Shown here: positions 46,814 through 60,400 of the stretch, one piece after another | Numbering within the stretch: the stretch's first letter is position 1 | Layout of the letters: each line of letters begins with the position of its first letter | DNA from: Strobilurus pachycystidiatus | Lineage: Eukaryota; Basidiomycota; Agaricomycetes; Agaricales; Physalacriaceae | DNA: 64,000 nucleotides | NCBI GenBank assembly: GCA_019915135.1 | Contig: JAHLMK010000003.1 | Location: forward strand, 2,232,001 to 2,296,000 | Direction of reading: 5' to 3' | Notes under the pieces: model-generated | Told to the model about the DNA's origin: nothing | Databases searched by the model: none | What the model saw: only the letters and a program-made list of their open reading frames with translations | Made by a program: the position numbers and the translations under genes

Positions 46814-47429
46814 TTAAGCGCCCAGTGCCCTATATTTCATGCCTTCCAGACGGGACAAGTTCTCAGTACCTTCGGGGCCTTGTTAGCTAGCGCTTAATAT
46901 AGCACAGAATTCAACTGACCTTCATTAATGCTGTTCAACACGTGTTGGACCAAGAAGACAACTGCTGGTGTCAGACACCACCAGGCCACTGGATATCCCA
47001 AGAAGAGGGCAAGAGTCGGTGCAACACATGCCGTGGCATATGTCAGCGGGAAAGAGAAAGCTTGGGTGTGGTGACGCAGAATGAGAAGCACATTTACGTG
47101 AACGAGCATGGGTAGCAGAGTCAATGGCGTGAAGGTGATGAGATGCCTAGTTTGATTGCTGAGAATGTCAAAGCTGGCTTTGACTGGCCACATACGCGAG
47201 GAAAGACAGTCCGAGAACGCCATAGAGAACCCCAAGAGCCCTTCTGTCGGACGAGGCATTTGCTTTGCGCAGGGATTGTATCAATTCGTCCTGCTCTACG
47301 AAGGGTCGCATTATTGCGGTGGACACTTCAGAAGACAAGAGTGAGACCTTGTTCGTCCAGGACATGGTCCAGCTCGTCTTCGGCATCACTACTTCTGCTG
47401 AAAGGTATCCGGCGCCTCAGCTCGTCCAT
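46814..47429 (-). CDS. Small multi-pass membrane protein of unknown function
   Basis: Four exons from ATG 47429 (MDELRRRIPFSRSSDAEDEL) to TAA at 46814-46816, about 157 residues. The soluble N-terminus is acidic (ELDHVLDEQEQDELIQSL); three or four hydrophobic segments follow: LGVLYGVLGLSFLAHL, LTLLPMLVHVNVLLIL, VAPTLALFLGYPVAWWCL, PAVVFLVQHVLNSI; then a hydrophilic tail PEGTENLSRLEGMKYRALGA. The final exon was found by splicing out a 41-bp intron after SINEG. No signal peptide is evident and I do not recognise the family; ER or vacuolar membrane is a guess. It shares 77 bp of upstream DNA with the NIPA gene. Confidence 0.65.
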
Positions 47430-47506
47430 GGATGTCAAGTCACAAGAGCAGCATGTACGTCATCAATTACCTTTACCTCCTCCTTCCACCACATCCCGCT
47501 TCCCAG
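47430..47506. promoter_or_regulatory. 77-bp shared head-to-head intergenic region
   Basis: Start codons at 47429 (minus) and 47507 (plus). Contains pyrimidine-rich tracts (CTTTACCTCCTCCTTCC) but no recognised factor site. Confidence 0.5.
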
Positions 47507-49540
47507 ATGAAACATGAGGCTGGCCTTTCCACCCTAATCTCGACGACACAAACAGTGATGGCCATGGGAGAGACGAGGGTTTCCATTCCACTGGGCATCA
47601 TCATTGGTCTACTAGCCTCTTTCGTCCAGTCGCTGGGTCTCACCATCCAGCGGAAAAGCCATGTTCTCAACCAAGGTTTACCGGAACATGCTCAGAAACG
47701 GGAGACACGTAGACCGTGCGTCTTACCATTGAACCCAATGTTCCTCATGGCTGATAACGTTACAGGCTATGGCTGTTAGGCTTCGCCATATTCATATCCT
47801 CGAATGTCCTCGGATCCCTCGTCCAGATAGCATCACTTCCGGTCGTCATCCTCGCACCGCTCGGCGCGGTGTCTCTACTATGGAACGCATTCTTTGCGCG
47901 CTTCCTCCTTGGCGACGTGTTCTCTCCGTGGATGATTCTTGGCACGCTTCTCATTGCAGGCGGTGCTGTCTTGATCGCTATATTTGGCATTGTCCCGGAG
48001 CCTACTCGGTCTTTGGAGGATCTCCTACAACTATTCCAAAGACCAGCATTCATTGCATACTTCACTATCCTGGGGGTGTTTGTGGTCGTGAGCCTTGTCA
48101 TAGTGCGTCAAACATTCCAGCTGCAGTAACTTGTCTGATCCAGACACCTTAGACGCATATAGTCGAATACTCGATGTATCGCCGCATCAAGTTGTCCACC
48201 TCAGCCCCTCCATCTCCATCTCCTCCTCAGTCCCCTTCATTTCGCGCACACGATCCTTCCATCCTAACAACTGGTGTCACCGATCTTACCGAAACTATCA
48301 CAACCGAGAGAACACCTCTGCTAGACCGAAAGGCGAACAAGAAGAACAGCAACGACAACTCGTCAAAGAGCCGACTCGACAACGACACCGTTCGTTCTAC
48401 AAACCATACTAGATTAATACTTGCCATCTCTTATGCATCATTCTCTGGGATCCTGTCCGGGATGTGTCTTATATTCGCAAAGAGTGGCACAGAACTCCTG
48501 CTAGTCACACTCTCGGGAGATAATCAGTTCTGGCGTTGGCAGGCATGGATGCTCCTGCTGGCCTTGGTCGTCTTTGCACTGTTACAACTGGGGTATCTAC
48601 ACAAAGCCCTAATCTTGGCTAATCCTACACTTGTGTGTCCATGTATGTTGGATGTATTCGTCTGACGTCGATCATCGCTAATTCACGTTCTGCAGCCGCT
48701 TTCTGTTTCTACAACCTATCTTCTATCTTGAACGGATTAGTCTACTTTGATCAGTTCGCCCTCATTCCCCCATTACATCTCGGCCTTGTCGTCCTCGGAA
48801 TTGTCATTCTTCTCGGCGGTGTTTGGGTCGTCAGCATACAATCCGGAGAGGCTGACGCCGGGAGCGATGTCAGTGATGAAGAAGAAGAGATGCTTGAAGG
48901 AGTTCACGGGGAAACCTACTGCGCTGATAGTCCGACATCAGCGAATGGAGCCAACGATTCCCAGACCTTTGAACGGGGTACACGCTCCGAACCTGTCCTT
49001 TCTACGCAATCTCAGGCTAGTAGTGGCTTGGGCCTCGATTTTGGCCTCAACCAACCCTTACCACCAGCATCTACCATCTCGATTCCTGACGCCCCTCTTT
49101 CCCCAACGAGCACCCATTCCCGGAGAAAACGACCCACACTTGAGGAGCATTCATTATCCACGCGGCGCCATCATCAGCGGGGAACGTCGCACACCCATAT
49201 AGAACTATCGCCGCCGCTACCGAACCGAAGTGCGGTGTCGGCCTTGGCTGGAGCTGGTTTTCAAATTGGACTCGCTGCGACAAGCCCTGGATTCGCTATA
49301 GTTCCTCGGGAGCGGCGGCGAAGAGTGAGCACACTAGTGGGGCGCCCGCCCAGCGGTGAGGTCGGCGAGGACGCGGTTCCTGGATTTGGCACATCGCGTC
49401 GGCGGACTGTCAGTGAAGGTGACGTGAGGAGGGGCATTGATGAGATGGTTGATGAGCCCCCAACAAGCCCTTCCATAGGAAAGGAGGGAGCCCGCACTCG
49501 ATGGAAGTGGCTGCGACGGGCGTTTGGGCGCGGTGGTTAG
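47507..49540 (+). CDS. NIPA-type magnesium transporter (DUF803) with long C-terminal tail
   Basis: Multi-pass membrane protein of the drug/metabolite transporter superfamily related to human NIPA1/2. Helices seen: SIPLGIIIGLLASFVQSLG, GFAIFISSNVLGSLVQIA, PVVILAPLGAVSLLWNAFFA, MILGTLLIAGGAVLIAIFG, YFTILGVFVVVSLVI, then after a Ser/Pro-rich cytosolic loop YASFSGILSGMCLIFAKS, MLLLALVVFALLQLGYLHKAL, FCFYNLSSILNGLVYFDQF and LGLVVLGIVILLGGVWVVS. The motif ILAPLGAVSLLWN is typical of the family. ATG 47507 (MKHEAGLST); a second ATG near 47567 would also work. The ~220-residue tail is disordered with phosphorylatable Ser/Thr and ends RWKWLRRAFGRGG. The substrate (Mg2+) is inferred from the family. Confidence 0.85.
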
Positions 49541-49950
49541 CTCGCAGCTATCCTCAGTTCCATCTCCCTACGTTAGAGCTACTTACTGTAGGAGCCTCCT
49601 GTATACCACGTGATCGCGACCTATAATCTTGACCTATTGCAGCCCGAAGTGCTCAGGAGGTTCGAAGACGCGCATTCGGTTACCTGGGCGTGTTCTCATA
49701 GTCTATGCGGAGCCAAATGTCTGGTTCAAACGTTTGATGCCGGAAGGTGCAAGTAGAACGTCAAATGCTACTTAAGCGATATATTTTACCCCCTAGCATG
49801 CAGGGACGGGAGGAACTGTTCTCACCTGAACAGCGAACCAGTCGTACCAGCTTTTCTGCGGTAGCGTAAGCTGCTGCTCTGTCCACTCGTTTATTCGGCG
49901 CTATTCGCGAGCGAAGCTGTGAAACGCAGCAGCGAAGCTGGGATAAGGCG
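49541..49950. other. Tandem intergenic region
   Basis: About 410 bases between the NIPA stop and the DENN-protein start; no gene seen. The 3' part is the DENN promoter and leader. Confidence 0.4.
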
Positions 49951-52900
49951 ATGTCGACCACACGGCAGCCGAGCGTGAGCAACCTCTCTGAGAGGTCGCG
50001 AAGCGAGACGTCGTCGTTGCTCAAGCCACGGTTCTCGGACCAGTCACTGGGTGATAGGCGGTCGCGTTTCACGCCGCTGAAGGGCAAGCACTACGGCCAC
50101 CTCGCCCAGCCGTTTGCGAAAAAGGACTCGCCGAGCCCGATCATCAATCTCTCGGCTGAAAACCCCTCTGCCACTGACCACCATCACGACGACGAGCTCG
50201 CCGATGAGCTAGACTACATCACCATCTCTGCCCCCGTCGGCCAGCCTCCGCCTCCCCTCACGCAGCCTGCACAGACCCGCGCGGACAAGGCCTCTCGCAT
50301 CCTCGGTATCCAGCATCGCAGCAGTATGGAACCAATTCCCGCTTCAGCTCGCACGTCAATCGTTTCCACCCGTTCTGCCCGCGACGGCCTTCCCTCACCC
50401 TCGTTTACTCCCACTACACCCCTCACCTCTCTCTACGTCGTCTCTGGTCTCCCCAAGTCGCCGCATACATGGACGCTCGCCGACCCTGATTCTGTCCTTG
50501 GTCTCCACCATAGCGACGGTGCCGTCAGTCGCTGGTGGCGCCCAGAAGTCCTGGGCAGCACAGTCAGCCCAGGCGCGGGCGGCGGCAAGAAAAAGAAACG
50601 CGGCAAGACCGAGGAAATCCTCAAGGGCGCTGGCGCGCTCAGCAAACAGGAAGTCGGCAAAATGCTATCCAAAGCCCTCAAGGTAGGTTTTGCCTTTTTA
50701 CGTTTGCATATCAACCTGTAAGCTTATCGCGCGCTGTGCAGCTCTCATTCACTCGTGAGATCGAGGTCATTGCTTCCACCTTGCAACCAGCCTCGACTAT
50801 CCATACTTTCACTTTTACACTTCCTGCGCCTAGTACCCCTCTCGCTCCCACCGCATCTGGCGACCTCCTGCGTGCCTCTGTTCTGAGTGGAACTGATAAC
50901 AGGTCATCGGCAGCTACTTTTAACTATCCATACAACGACGACCCCTTTGTCAGGCCCTCGTCCAGCTATCTAGGTCCCCCCAGCCTTCTTGGACATGGGT
51001 CACGAGCACCCGCAACTGCCGCTGCGTCTGATAACACCGCCGTGGGCAGCACGGTGACTTACCATGGAGTCTGTCTAACAGTCTGGTCACACGCGGATGC
51101 CGAGCGTAGCACTGCAATCCGCCGCACACTGGAGGCGGGCCGGTCTCGAAAGGAGTCTCAACAATCGCTTGTCGCCTCTCGCATCAAGAACCTCCGTGCC
51201 GATGTGTCCGGCGGCGGCAGTGACCCCAGCAGTCAGGCTCGCAGAAGCGCGAGGAAGAGCGCTCGGGGTCCTTGGACCGACGCTGAAACCGATGGCGAGA
51301 CTGAGGGTGAAGGCGCCATGAGTGAAAGTGACTTTGAAGTCGCCAGCACTGTCGGACATACGCCTGGGGAAAGTACCTTGTTCCTTCCAGGCGACACTGT
51401 CTTCTGGCTTCCTTATGCATTAAGTTCGTACCTTCGAATTCTTTTCATCACTTAAGTTTACTTACATGTGCTCGCGCAGCTCTGGTCTCACGGCATCCGG
51501 TCTACGACCTAATGCGGGACTACTTGACTTTGTCCTGGGCCCGTTTCTCGAAGGATGTCCAATCTCATACCCTGCAAATTTCAAAGATTCTCGCGCAGCC
51601 TGCTCCACGCGCCGGAGATCTTATCAAGCTTGACGCCAGTCCCAAGGGAGACGGTAACGATGCTAGTCTTGAAGTTATCGCTCGTTTCCCTGGTGGACTT
51701 GACTTCGGCAAAGGCTTGGTGGACATCAATTTTACGATGTGGCCATTGTTCAAATGTCTCAACATCGACAATATTTTGACCATCTGCGAGGTATCTGAAT
51801 TCGTCGACGTTGTTTGGAGTGTCTGTTGACGTTTTCTTCTTAGATTGCGTTGTCCCCAACTGGCCGTATTCTGTTCTTCTCCCGCCACCCGGCGATGCTA
51901 GGTGTACGTCTTCTCAATCCTTCGCTGTCATGTTACTAATTGACGCATAGATTGCCGTTCACACCATCAAGTACTTGGTCGAGCTCCGTGGATGGAATGG
52001 TATTGCGCTTCCGGCCGTGCATTCCAGGGATGCAAAGATTTATATTGATGATCCCGGTCCTTGGATCATGGGTTTGGCCACAGAGGCACGCTACGGTGTT
52101 CGCCCTGCTGCTGAAATCTGTGTCTGTGATCTGTGCGTGACTTCTAGTGTTTGCCGAGTTTATCGACTGATTGTCTTCAAGGGATATCAACTACGTGTTC
52201 GTTGCTCTCAGGGGGTATTATATGCCACTTACTGAAATTTGTCCAGGAGCTGCCCTTCGCCCCCGCCTAATGTTGTGTCCACCAGACAACAACGGGAGAA
52301 GTATCGCCAACGACTTCTCGCCGCTTTCGAATCGCACTACCACCCCGATCATTCCGTGCCCAGGTGTGTCAGTTTCTTCGTACCATTTTGTCCTTCGCTG
52401 ACAAGTTCGTCGTCATCAAGCGAATTCAAGGAAGCTTTCCCCGCTGGGCGTTTCCGCCCCGTATGCAAAATTCAGGCGAAACGCGGCGCAGCTTCGTCTG
52501 CTGTGGCTGATCAAATTAAGCCTCCCGACTGGTGGCATTCGACGCGTATCATTCAAGCATTCGACAGTGTGCTCCAGGACAGGGTACGCGTGTCAATCAT
52601 TGTAGGATAACTCTCACTCACACTCGTCTACAGTACAAGAAGCCTTCGTTCCTCAAGCGGATTGGCATGTTCGGCAGCGTCAGGCGGCCTCCCCAGCTTA
52701 CAGCCGCCGAACAAGTCATCCAACTGTCGATTCGCAAACGCGCTACGGCATTCGTTGACGCCCGTGATGACCTTGAGACCAAGATCGGTCGCCTCTCACG
52801 TCGTCTCAACTTCTTGATGACTGAGAGCGACCTCTGGAGAGACAAATTTGTCACATTCGAACAATACGCTGAAAAGCTGAGCGCTGAAGCCAACCAGTTG

Positions 52901-54303
52901 AGGGCCAAGATCAACAAGGAGCAACGTGAAACCAAGCGCTTGTCTGGTTTGGTTACCCTCACGGCCGTCGAGAAGAGCAAGCTCCAGAATCGTAAGCCCA
53001 TGTTTTGTATTGCCTGGCAGTCCTTGACAGTGCTCTAGAATTGAGGGACACGGAGAATGCACACAAGGACGCCATGACCGAATTGGAGGCGATGAAGGAC
53101 ACCATGGACAAGATGGAGCAAGAGCGGGCAGAGATGATCGCCGAAGTTGAAGCTCAGATTGAGAGAGCTTTGATGTCCATGACTATGGGCATTGATGAAT
53201 CCGACTATGGTGGAAGCTCACGTCCCAGTTCACGTCCCACCAGCCGGTTGTCCAACTTCTCTGCCCCTCGTTCGCGTCGCGCAAGTGATGCTGCCAGGCA
53301 ACTCCGCTCATTTGGAACGGAGTCAACCTTGGCGGAGTCATATGATGAGGACGAGCAAGAACGGTCTCATATCGATATGCTTGATAGGGAGACTGGGACC
53401 ATCGAGGAGGATCCGGAGGAGGATTCGGAGAAGGACGTCTCCGCTTCCAAGAAGAAGAGGTTCTCAGCTTCGGAAGGCGACGTTCATCAGGATGGGATGA
53501 ACGCCGTCGACGAAGGTATCAGTCAGCAGAGTGATAAGATTGCACAGAAGGTTCTGGAGATTCAGCAGAAAGTGAGAGCTTCTCGCTGTCCTCCCCCGCG
53601 ACTTTTGCTCATGTACCTCAAGTTGGAAAACGCTCTTGCTACGGACCGCCGTGCTCAGCAGTGGCGCCGGCAAGTCTCTGATGCTAGTGAAGGCGAGCTG
53701 TCCGAGGCGCCGTCTGTAAAATCGCGGCCCCCTAACATCCGCGTACGCAAATCTTCTCAGGGCCAGAAGCAGAGAAAGAGGAGCGCTTCATCGTCTACGC
53801 AGACCAGCACTGGTCAGACCGACGATACTGCGAGGACGCCTGTTCGTGCCGCTTTCATAAAGTCAATCGATACAGACAGTGTCACTCCTACCAGACGCTC
53901 GATATCCGATGTCAGCCAGGATGGGGAGAGCACTCCCGAACCTGTTGCAATTAGGAAGATAGCCTCTGGCGCCTCGCTGAGTGCTATGCGGCCGAGCTCG
54001 CCGCCTCCCCTCACTCCGAGTACTCCTGGTCTTACACCTGCTACACCTGTAGGAGCCAGTGCTACGGATGATTCGGACACGGACTTCCAGAGCGCATACA
54101 GTACTAGTCCTCGGGAGAGCTACGGTAGCTTTGACGGCCATCAAGAGCCCCAGATCAGCGACGGCACTGAAGGGCAAATACTGCACGAGCTTCCCGACGA
54201 CTTTGGAAAGCCCGTTGCTCCATTCACGAAAGCTGGTCGGGAACGAGTGTCCAGTGCCAGTACGGCTATCCCAGAGCGTAACTCATCTTACAGCTCGGAG
54301 TAG
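49951..54303 (+). CDS. DENN-domain protein (Rab GEF-type) with coiled coil
   Basis: Large multi-exon gene from ATG 49951 (MSTTRQPSVSNLSERS), about 1,200 residues. After a disordered N-terminus a tripartite DENN module follows: uDENN-like LTSLYVVSGLPKSPHTWTL and ISTL-type strands (LSFTREIEVIASTLQP), cDENN with YHGVCLTVWSHADAERS, LVSRHPVYDLMRDYLTL, FPGGLDFGKGLVDINFTMW, ILFFSRHPAMLGIAVHTIKY and LVELRGWNGIALPAVHSRD, then dDENN-like EKYRQRLLAAFESHY and STRIIQAFDSVLQD. A coiled coil (EQYAEKLSAEANQLRAKINK on to EMIAEVEAQIERAL) and a Ser/Thr/Pro-rich tail complete it. DENN proteins are exchange factors for Rab GTPases; the target Rab cannot be told. Stop at 54301-54303, converging on VPS13. Confidence 0.85.
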
Positions 54304-54456
54304 CCAACATACCTCCTCCTCCGCTGATATCCATCTATCACATTTCGTTCGCTTGCCTATTTACAACTTATCTTATTCGTTTTTGAAAAATGTACATATA
54401 CATTATACAAGTTGTGAAGCTACCCATCTACTAGTCCGTATTTATTCAAATAGTAA
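54304..54456. other. Convergent 3' region, DENN protein and VPS13
   Basis: 153 AT-rich bases separate the two stop codons. Their 3' untranslated regions probably overlap. Confidence 0.5.
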
Positions 54457-57400
54457 TCATGCCTCCATCCTTCGCTTGATGTTGAAAGATCGCACAACGC
54501 CAGCCACTCGCTCGAAGAACCAACTCTGCGATGATTTGTCCGGTATGAAGACGAATTTATCATGCTCTTTGCCGGCCTTGTGAGCGAAGCGAATGCCTGT
54601 ATCCTCGACTGTAACGCCTTGAATTTCCGTGAGTGGTAGGTCCCAATCCATCTTCAGCTTCTTCGACCAGAAGGAGACCACCCGTGCAGACGTCAAGAGC
54701 ACGACGTTGTCACTTCCAGGGGAATCTGCATCTACAGTGAGTAATGTTCTGCTGGGATGTGGTATACACGCACTGAAATGAGCCACGTAGCACTCCTTGC
54801 GATAGACACCATTGTTCAGATCCCGCATCCAATACTGGCCGGTAGCATCCCGAGGTGAATATGGCTGTACTTTTGTATGAGCAAGAACAAATGTAAGACT
54901 GGTGGCTACACTTACGATCAAGACCCCATCTGAAGGAACAAGCCGTGGCTAGACGGAAAATCAAGGGGCGACACAGACAACCAAAGATTGTGTACGTACC
55001 ATGCGGACACGATCTCGCTCGGGATTATCGAACACCGTGGTGGTGTTCCGAATGCCTGATGATGATCTGAGAACCACACTTACTCAAGTTTGGATTATTC
55101 CTGACCTTCAGAAACGTTGGACGCCAAATCAAAGACCCCCACGACAGGTTTCGTCACGGCACTAGCAGTTCCTGTGAGAAGAGGTCAACGGTCTCTAGAC
55201 TCGACATACCCAACGACACCTTTCCCGACGCCTTTGAAGAATCCGAAGGCTCCACCCGATTCTGCTCCCTCGATGGGTTTCATCTATCGAGCGTGAAACG
55301 GTTAAGTACTGCCAAAACGGTGGATGAGGGAGATTACTGACAAGAACGCCCTCCATTGCGCTCGCAACACTGCTCGCAAGTGCTTCACCTCCAGCAGCAA
55401 CACCGTAACTGGTTGACCATCAGCATCGAAGAGGACACGCATCATTCCGTGGACATACATTGCATGACGGGGTTTGTTCCGACGTTGGTTCATGCGTCTA
55501 CGAGCTTGATATTCAGAATCGAAGGTCGCTGCAGATAATCCTGGAAGAATATGTCAGATGATTTCTACAGAAGTACTACGTCCTGAGCGAACCTTTGCCC
55601 ACGCTGCTGGTAAATTTAGTGAAGCTGTCACTCAATCCGAAAACAGTTTTCTTGACGAAACTCGCGGCACCCTATTTTCGAAAAAAAAAAAGTATTCTTA
55701 GATCACACGTTTTTGCATAAAGGCTAGCAAGCGGACTCACCTTTGCAATCCCGATACCAAGCTCTTTGTTACCGTGCATGACTACTCCGTTGAAAGGTTC
55801 GTAGAAGATATCGGCAACCCCGGAACTGACGTTGGTGAAAAGTCCGACAGGATTGCCAATGAAATCAGCTGAGCCGAGGATCCGGTACAGCTGTCGAAGA
55901 ACGTCTTGTCTATAGTGGTAGGTAATTCGACTTTGAAGCTCGGGCATCTTGAGACGCATATCCTTGATCGCAAGGGCGTTCATCTCCAGCGGCGCGTCAT
56001 TGATGTTGCCGACGGTCATTGTCAGTGCGTTCAAGACAACTGCCAAGGGATTGCGAATGCTGAGCCTAATTGTGACTGATCAGAGCATATTCCCTTCAGC
56101 GAAGAGAGAACTCTACTTGTCTTCGCTGCTCACACGCTCAGTGCGCATGAACGAAATAGAGAGCTTGATCGGCTGGAGCTCGAGGACTTCGAAATACAGA
56201 TCCTGTCCGACGGCGATATCCTTGGGCTCCGGAATTTCGTTTGCATTCTGAATCAAGACACTTTGAAAACCAGGTTGAGAGAATGACATTCAAAGACAAT
56301 GAAAACTTACTCCTCAGCATCCGCTTCCCATGACGCTCCTTGGATTTGGGTCAGCTCGTAGATCGAGAAGAGCAGATCTTCGTCGGCCTCAATGGTTAGG
56401 GCTTGCAACAGCACAGAGCAATACTTGATAAACAAGACTCCGTGTTCTGGGAAGAAAAGGTAAGACTGTCGTTGTGTCATTCAGAAGACCACTCACCATC
56501 GTCATTCAACCAGATCACCGAAGCTTGCACTGTCGGGAGAGGGGAAACGCCATTGGATTCCTTGGGAATGGGAGTAGGTTGTAGTATGACTGGGAAGATC
56601 GCGTCGTGTAACTGATTGTCAATCTGCAGAGTGCCACATGAGAGGTTTACTGTCTGCGCAACGGAGCTGCTCGTGTATTCAAACGTCAGAGCATTCATGG
56701 AGATGTATAGGACCTCGACAAGTCGTTTGTTGACAAGAGAGATGCCGATTCCAGCGAAGGTGATATTGAAACCGAAGTTAGGAATGTCTTCTTCAGTGAT
56801 AGCTTCAAACGCCTCGCTGCCAGTGGTACTGGACATGGTATCCTGACGGGAGACGGAGCCGGTCGGCGACTTGGACTTGGGTTTATACAAACTGTACTCA
56901 GCATTATAATTGGTGATGCTGAGCACTTGCTTGTGACCTTCAGCGCGGACATCAATTGACACGGCGCGGTTTCTTTGGCCATCCTGTAATAATAAAGTAA
57001 GCGGAGCGTCTCCACCAATCAAAATCGGGCAGACAAACATTGAACTTGAATGGCATCAGATCACCAATCTCCATGATGTCAATAGCTCGTCGAGAGGACC
57101 CAGAAGAAATGCCGATTTTCTTGTCGTGGGCAGCTGGATAGTCCCATGCATAGCGGATGCTCGAGTGGGGCTTGACTGTATACACGGGATACGGCTTTCC
57201 ACCTAAAGTCGGTTCTTCTCGGTCGTCCTGGAGTCACTGATTAGCCAATATCTCAAGGATTACAGCCGACGTACTCGTTGTATCAAGGTGAACATGAAGT
57301 CGCTTCCGTTCTCGATGACAAAAGGATACTCCTCAACAGCAGAGAAGGTCACGAAGATTGTCGAACCGTCTATCTTGACTTCCGCCCGAATGAGCTGAAC

Positions 57401-60400
57401 GTCTGGAGACTCAGAGGAAGACAGCCTGAAATGAACAGATCCGATGTCCTCAATGTTGATCGGCGGTGACCTGTGCAATATTCAGATGACTGAAACTCGT
57501 TATACAGCAGACTGACCATTGCGCGTTGAGTCCCGGAATAGCTATGGTGAGTAGCTTCTCTGGGCTGCTACGCATGAGAGCAAGAGGGCAACGTTCGCCG
57601 GGCTTGATGATAGATCGATCACGAGGTGCTACACCATGCTCGCGGAATGATATTGGGCCAGCCAGGTTGTTCTTCAGCAGGAAACGGGGTGTTAAAGTGA
57701 TGACCTTGGTCAGCTTGTACTTCCCTAGGCCCTCTGACCAGGACAGTCCCACATGAATCTCATCCTGCTTGACCTTTTGTGATGGTATAACAAGAGCACT
57801 CTCCGCTGCTGGAGCCTCTACGCTCAGACTCTAGAGCGGAAAATTAGACTATGGTGTAACGTCGACCTGGTTAGTTCTTACCTTGGACCAATTCGAATCA
57901 CCAATCTTCAAACTAAAATCATGGCCATTATCGACGTGATGTGATAACACTGTCAAAGTTCGTCATTTGACAACGCCACAGTGTGGACAGGAAAGATCCT
58001 TACTGAATGGTGTGGGTGTTGAAAGAATTTCTGGAGATAACCATAAGAAAAAATCAAAAAGAGAGGAGCACACAAGTACCAGGTCGAGTATCGCCTGCGA
58101 CATCCTGCGCACCAGCTCTGTTGCTTCTGAGGGAACGAATGGCGAACGGATAGCTAGTCTTGTTGATAACGAGGTATGGTGCAGAGATTTGCACTTTGAA
58201 CGCGCCTCCGGAATCCGGATATCGACTGTCAGAATTCTCAGCGCATAATGGAAACACAATCAAGGAACGTACACGTAGTTAAGTCTCAATGCAAGTTTAC
58301 GACCCCGACCGTCTTTCAGATTGAGGCGTTTCTCGACATCGAAATCCGAATTGACATCTGTATTGATGATGGCGAATTCGCTCTGCTCGTATACTAGAGT
58401 TGTTTGAGCGAAGCCAATATCTGAAGAAAACACATGCAACACACCGGTATCCTCCACCTCGACGTTCAACAGTACCAGATGGCCTAATTCCACGGAATGA
58501 ACAGGCATGACACCCCCACGCCGCAGGTAGCTCCTCCAGTTCTGATCGGTATCCTTGTTGTATACACGATACTGCAAATTGTACGGCAACAAGTTCTCAA
58601 GCTCCAATGGGGCACGCAGTTTGAGACTGATCTTCGGATATTTCCTGGACGAGATTGTCAAGTAGAGGCAACAGGAGGTCGATGTGGCGACGTACCGTGA
58701 CCCCGAATGCCCAGTCTGGTAATCTGTCTGAACCCATGCTTGGAATCTGAACGCCGCCTCTTGTGGATCGTTGTGTGGACAGCGAATGGTGAAACTTCGA
58801 GTAGTGACTAAATCCTCCCATCGTATGGCAGGGCACCATTTGTAGCCGAAGCCCTCTACATTCATGTAAATTTCCTCGGGAGGCAAGGGTCAGAAGATTG
58901 ACTTACGATCGGGTTGTATGCGTATTCTGTTACGGGCAACCGCATCGATAGGCAACGCATAGTCTTGGCCTGGAACGATTTTCTCCAGTGAGCGGACAGG
59001 ATGTCCACTATCGTCAACAAGTGTAACCTCCAATGGATACAGCGTTTGATTTTGTATCCTGTATGTCGAGCGTATCGTAACAATCTTGACGTTGTCGACG
59101 ACATTGACCTCGCAGAGCAGTCTGTTGGTGTACTTTTCGGTTCGAGGGCGCAAGGGAAAGGTGAATTCCCCTTCACGATCAACAGGGATGCTTCGAATCT
59201 TCTCCCATGGTTGACCGACGACTTGTACCCCGATACTGTGCTGACCAGACGATGATACGTGCTAGAAGAGCATGAGAAAAAGTTCCCTAACCCAGGGCAT
59301 TGAACCTTAATCACCTCTCTGAGAGTTTTCCAGTCATCGAATCTCCAATCAAGACCATCGTCGTTCAAAACTTTGATGGACAATGCCTCTTTCGATCCTG
59401 TCGCACCATCATCGTCGGACCACACATAGATGGGAGACCCAGTTCTGTTGCGTATGTGATAAGGAGCGTAGCTGCCGCGAGCGTTCTGCAACACGCGCTC
59501 TCCCTCTTTACTCCACACATTGAGGGTAGTGAGAGCCATGTCCGCAAATGTGGTGCTAAGATTGAGATCCAGTCGGTCTCTCGCAGAGAGTCCAACATTG
59601 ATTCCACTAGATGCGTCCTCTTTTGATGCCTGTGACGAATAAGCTGAGAATACTAAGCGCACGATTCAACTCACTGTGACTGTGAAAGTCCACGGATCGA
59701 TCACTGATGATGATGTGATGAGTTACGCTTTGAAGAACTTCGGTGGACTCACATGGCTCCCAGTGAGAATTGGTCAGATTCCAGTAGCTGATCTGAGTTG
59801 ACATTGTTGTGGTGGCGTGTAACTGTTGTCGTCTAGTCAGTGAGAGGTATACTTTTTCTTGAAAACTGAACATACGGCGCCAGACCAGTCTTTAGCGCCG
59901 ACAATGAAACGTTTGACTTTCAGATGAAGCATTGGCTGCTCGTGCATATCTCCGATGAGAACCAAGCGGAATCCGTCGAAAGAGCCTTTCAACTGTTGAA
60001 CCTGGTCAGTATACAAGCTGCTCAAGGGTAGACGACTTGCCTGTTCTCTCGATGCAATAACCCGGGCTTTGCCGATAGACTTCTGCGACTTGGTGGTCGT
60101 CACCTTCGACGAGGACTTTTTGGAAGCGGAGATACGTGACGGTCGGCTCTTCACTGCAGGCTCAGCAGGTGGCGCTGTCGAACCGCTTAGTTCGAGGGCT
60201 TTGTTGACGATTGATGATATCAGCATGATATCCCGATATGAAGCTCTGAACACGATCGGTTTAGCGTTGATCTCCATGTTCGTCATCAGCTGAGATGAGC
60301 TCGAACGACTGTCCAAAGAGAGCGTCAAATCGAAATCATCCAAGAAGCGCACACTGTCAGAGTTCTTGCCCATGGAGACCAGTGACATTCCCAGTCGATT

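Noticed and set aside
55681..55691. Run of eleven A bases in VPS13 that could be a frameshift site.
   Set aside because: It lies in an intron between the KGLGIGIAK-type exon and the GAASFVKK-type exon, so the reading frame is unaffected.
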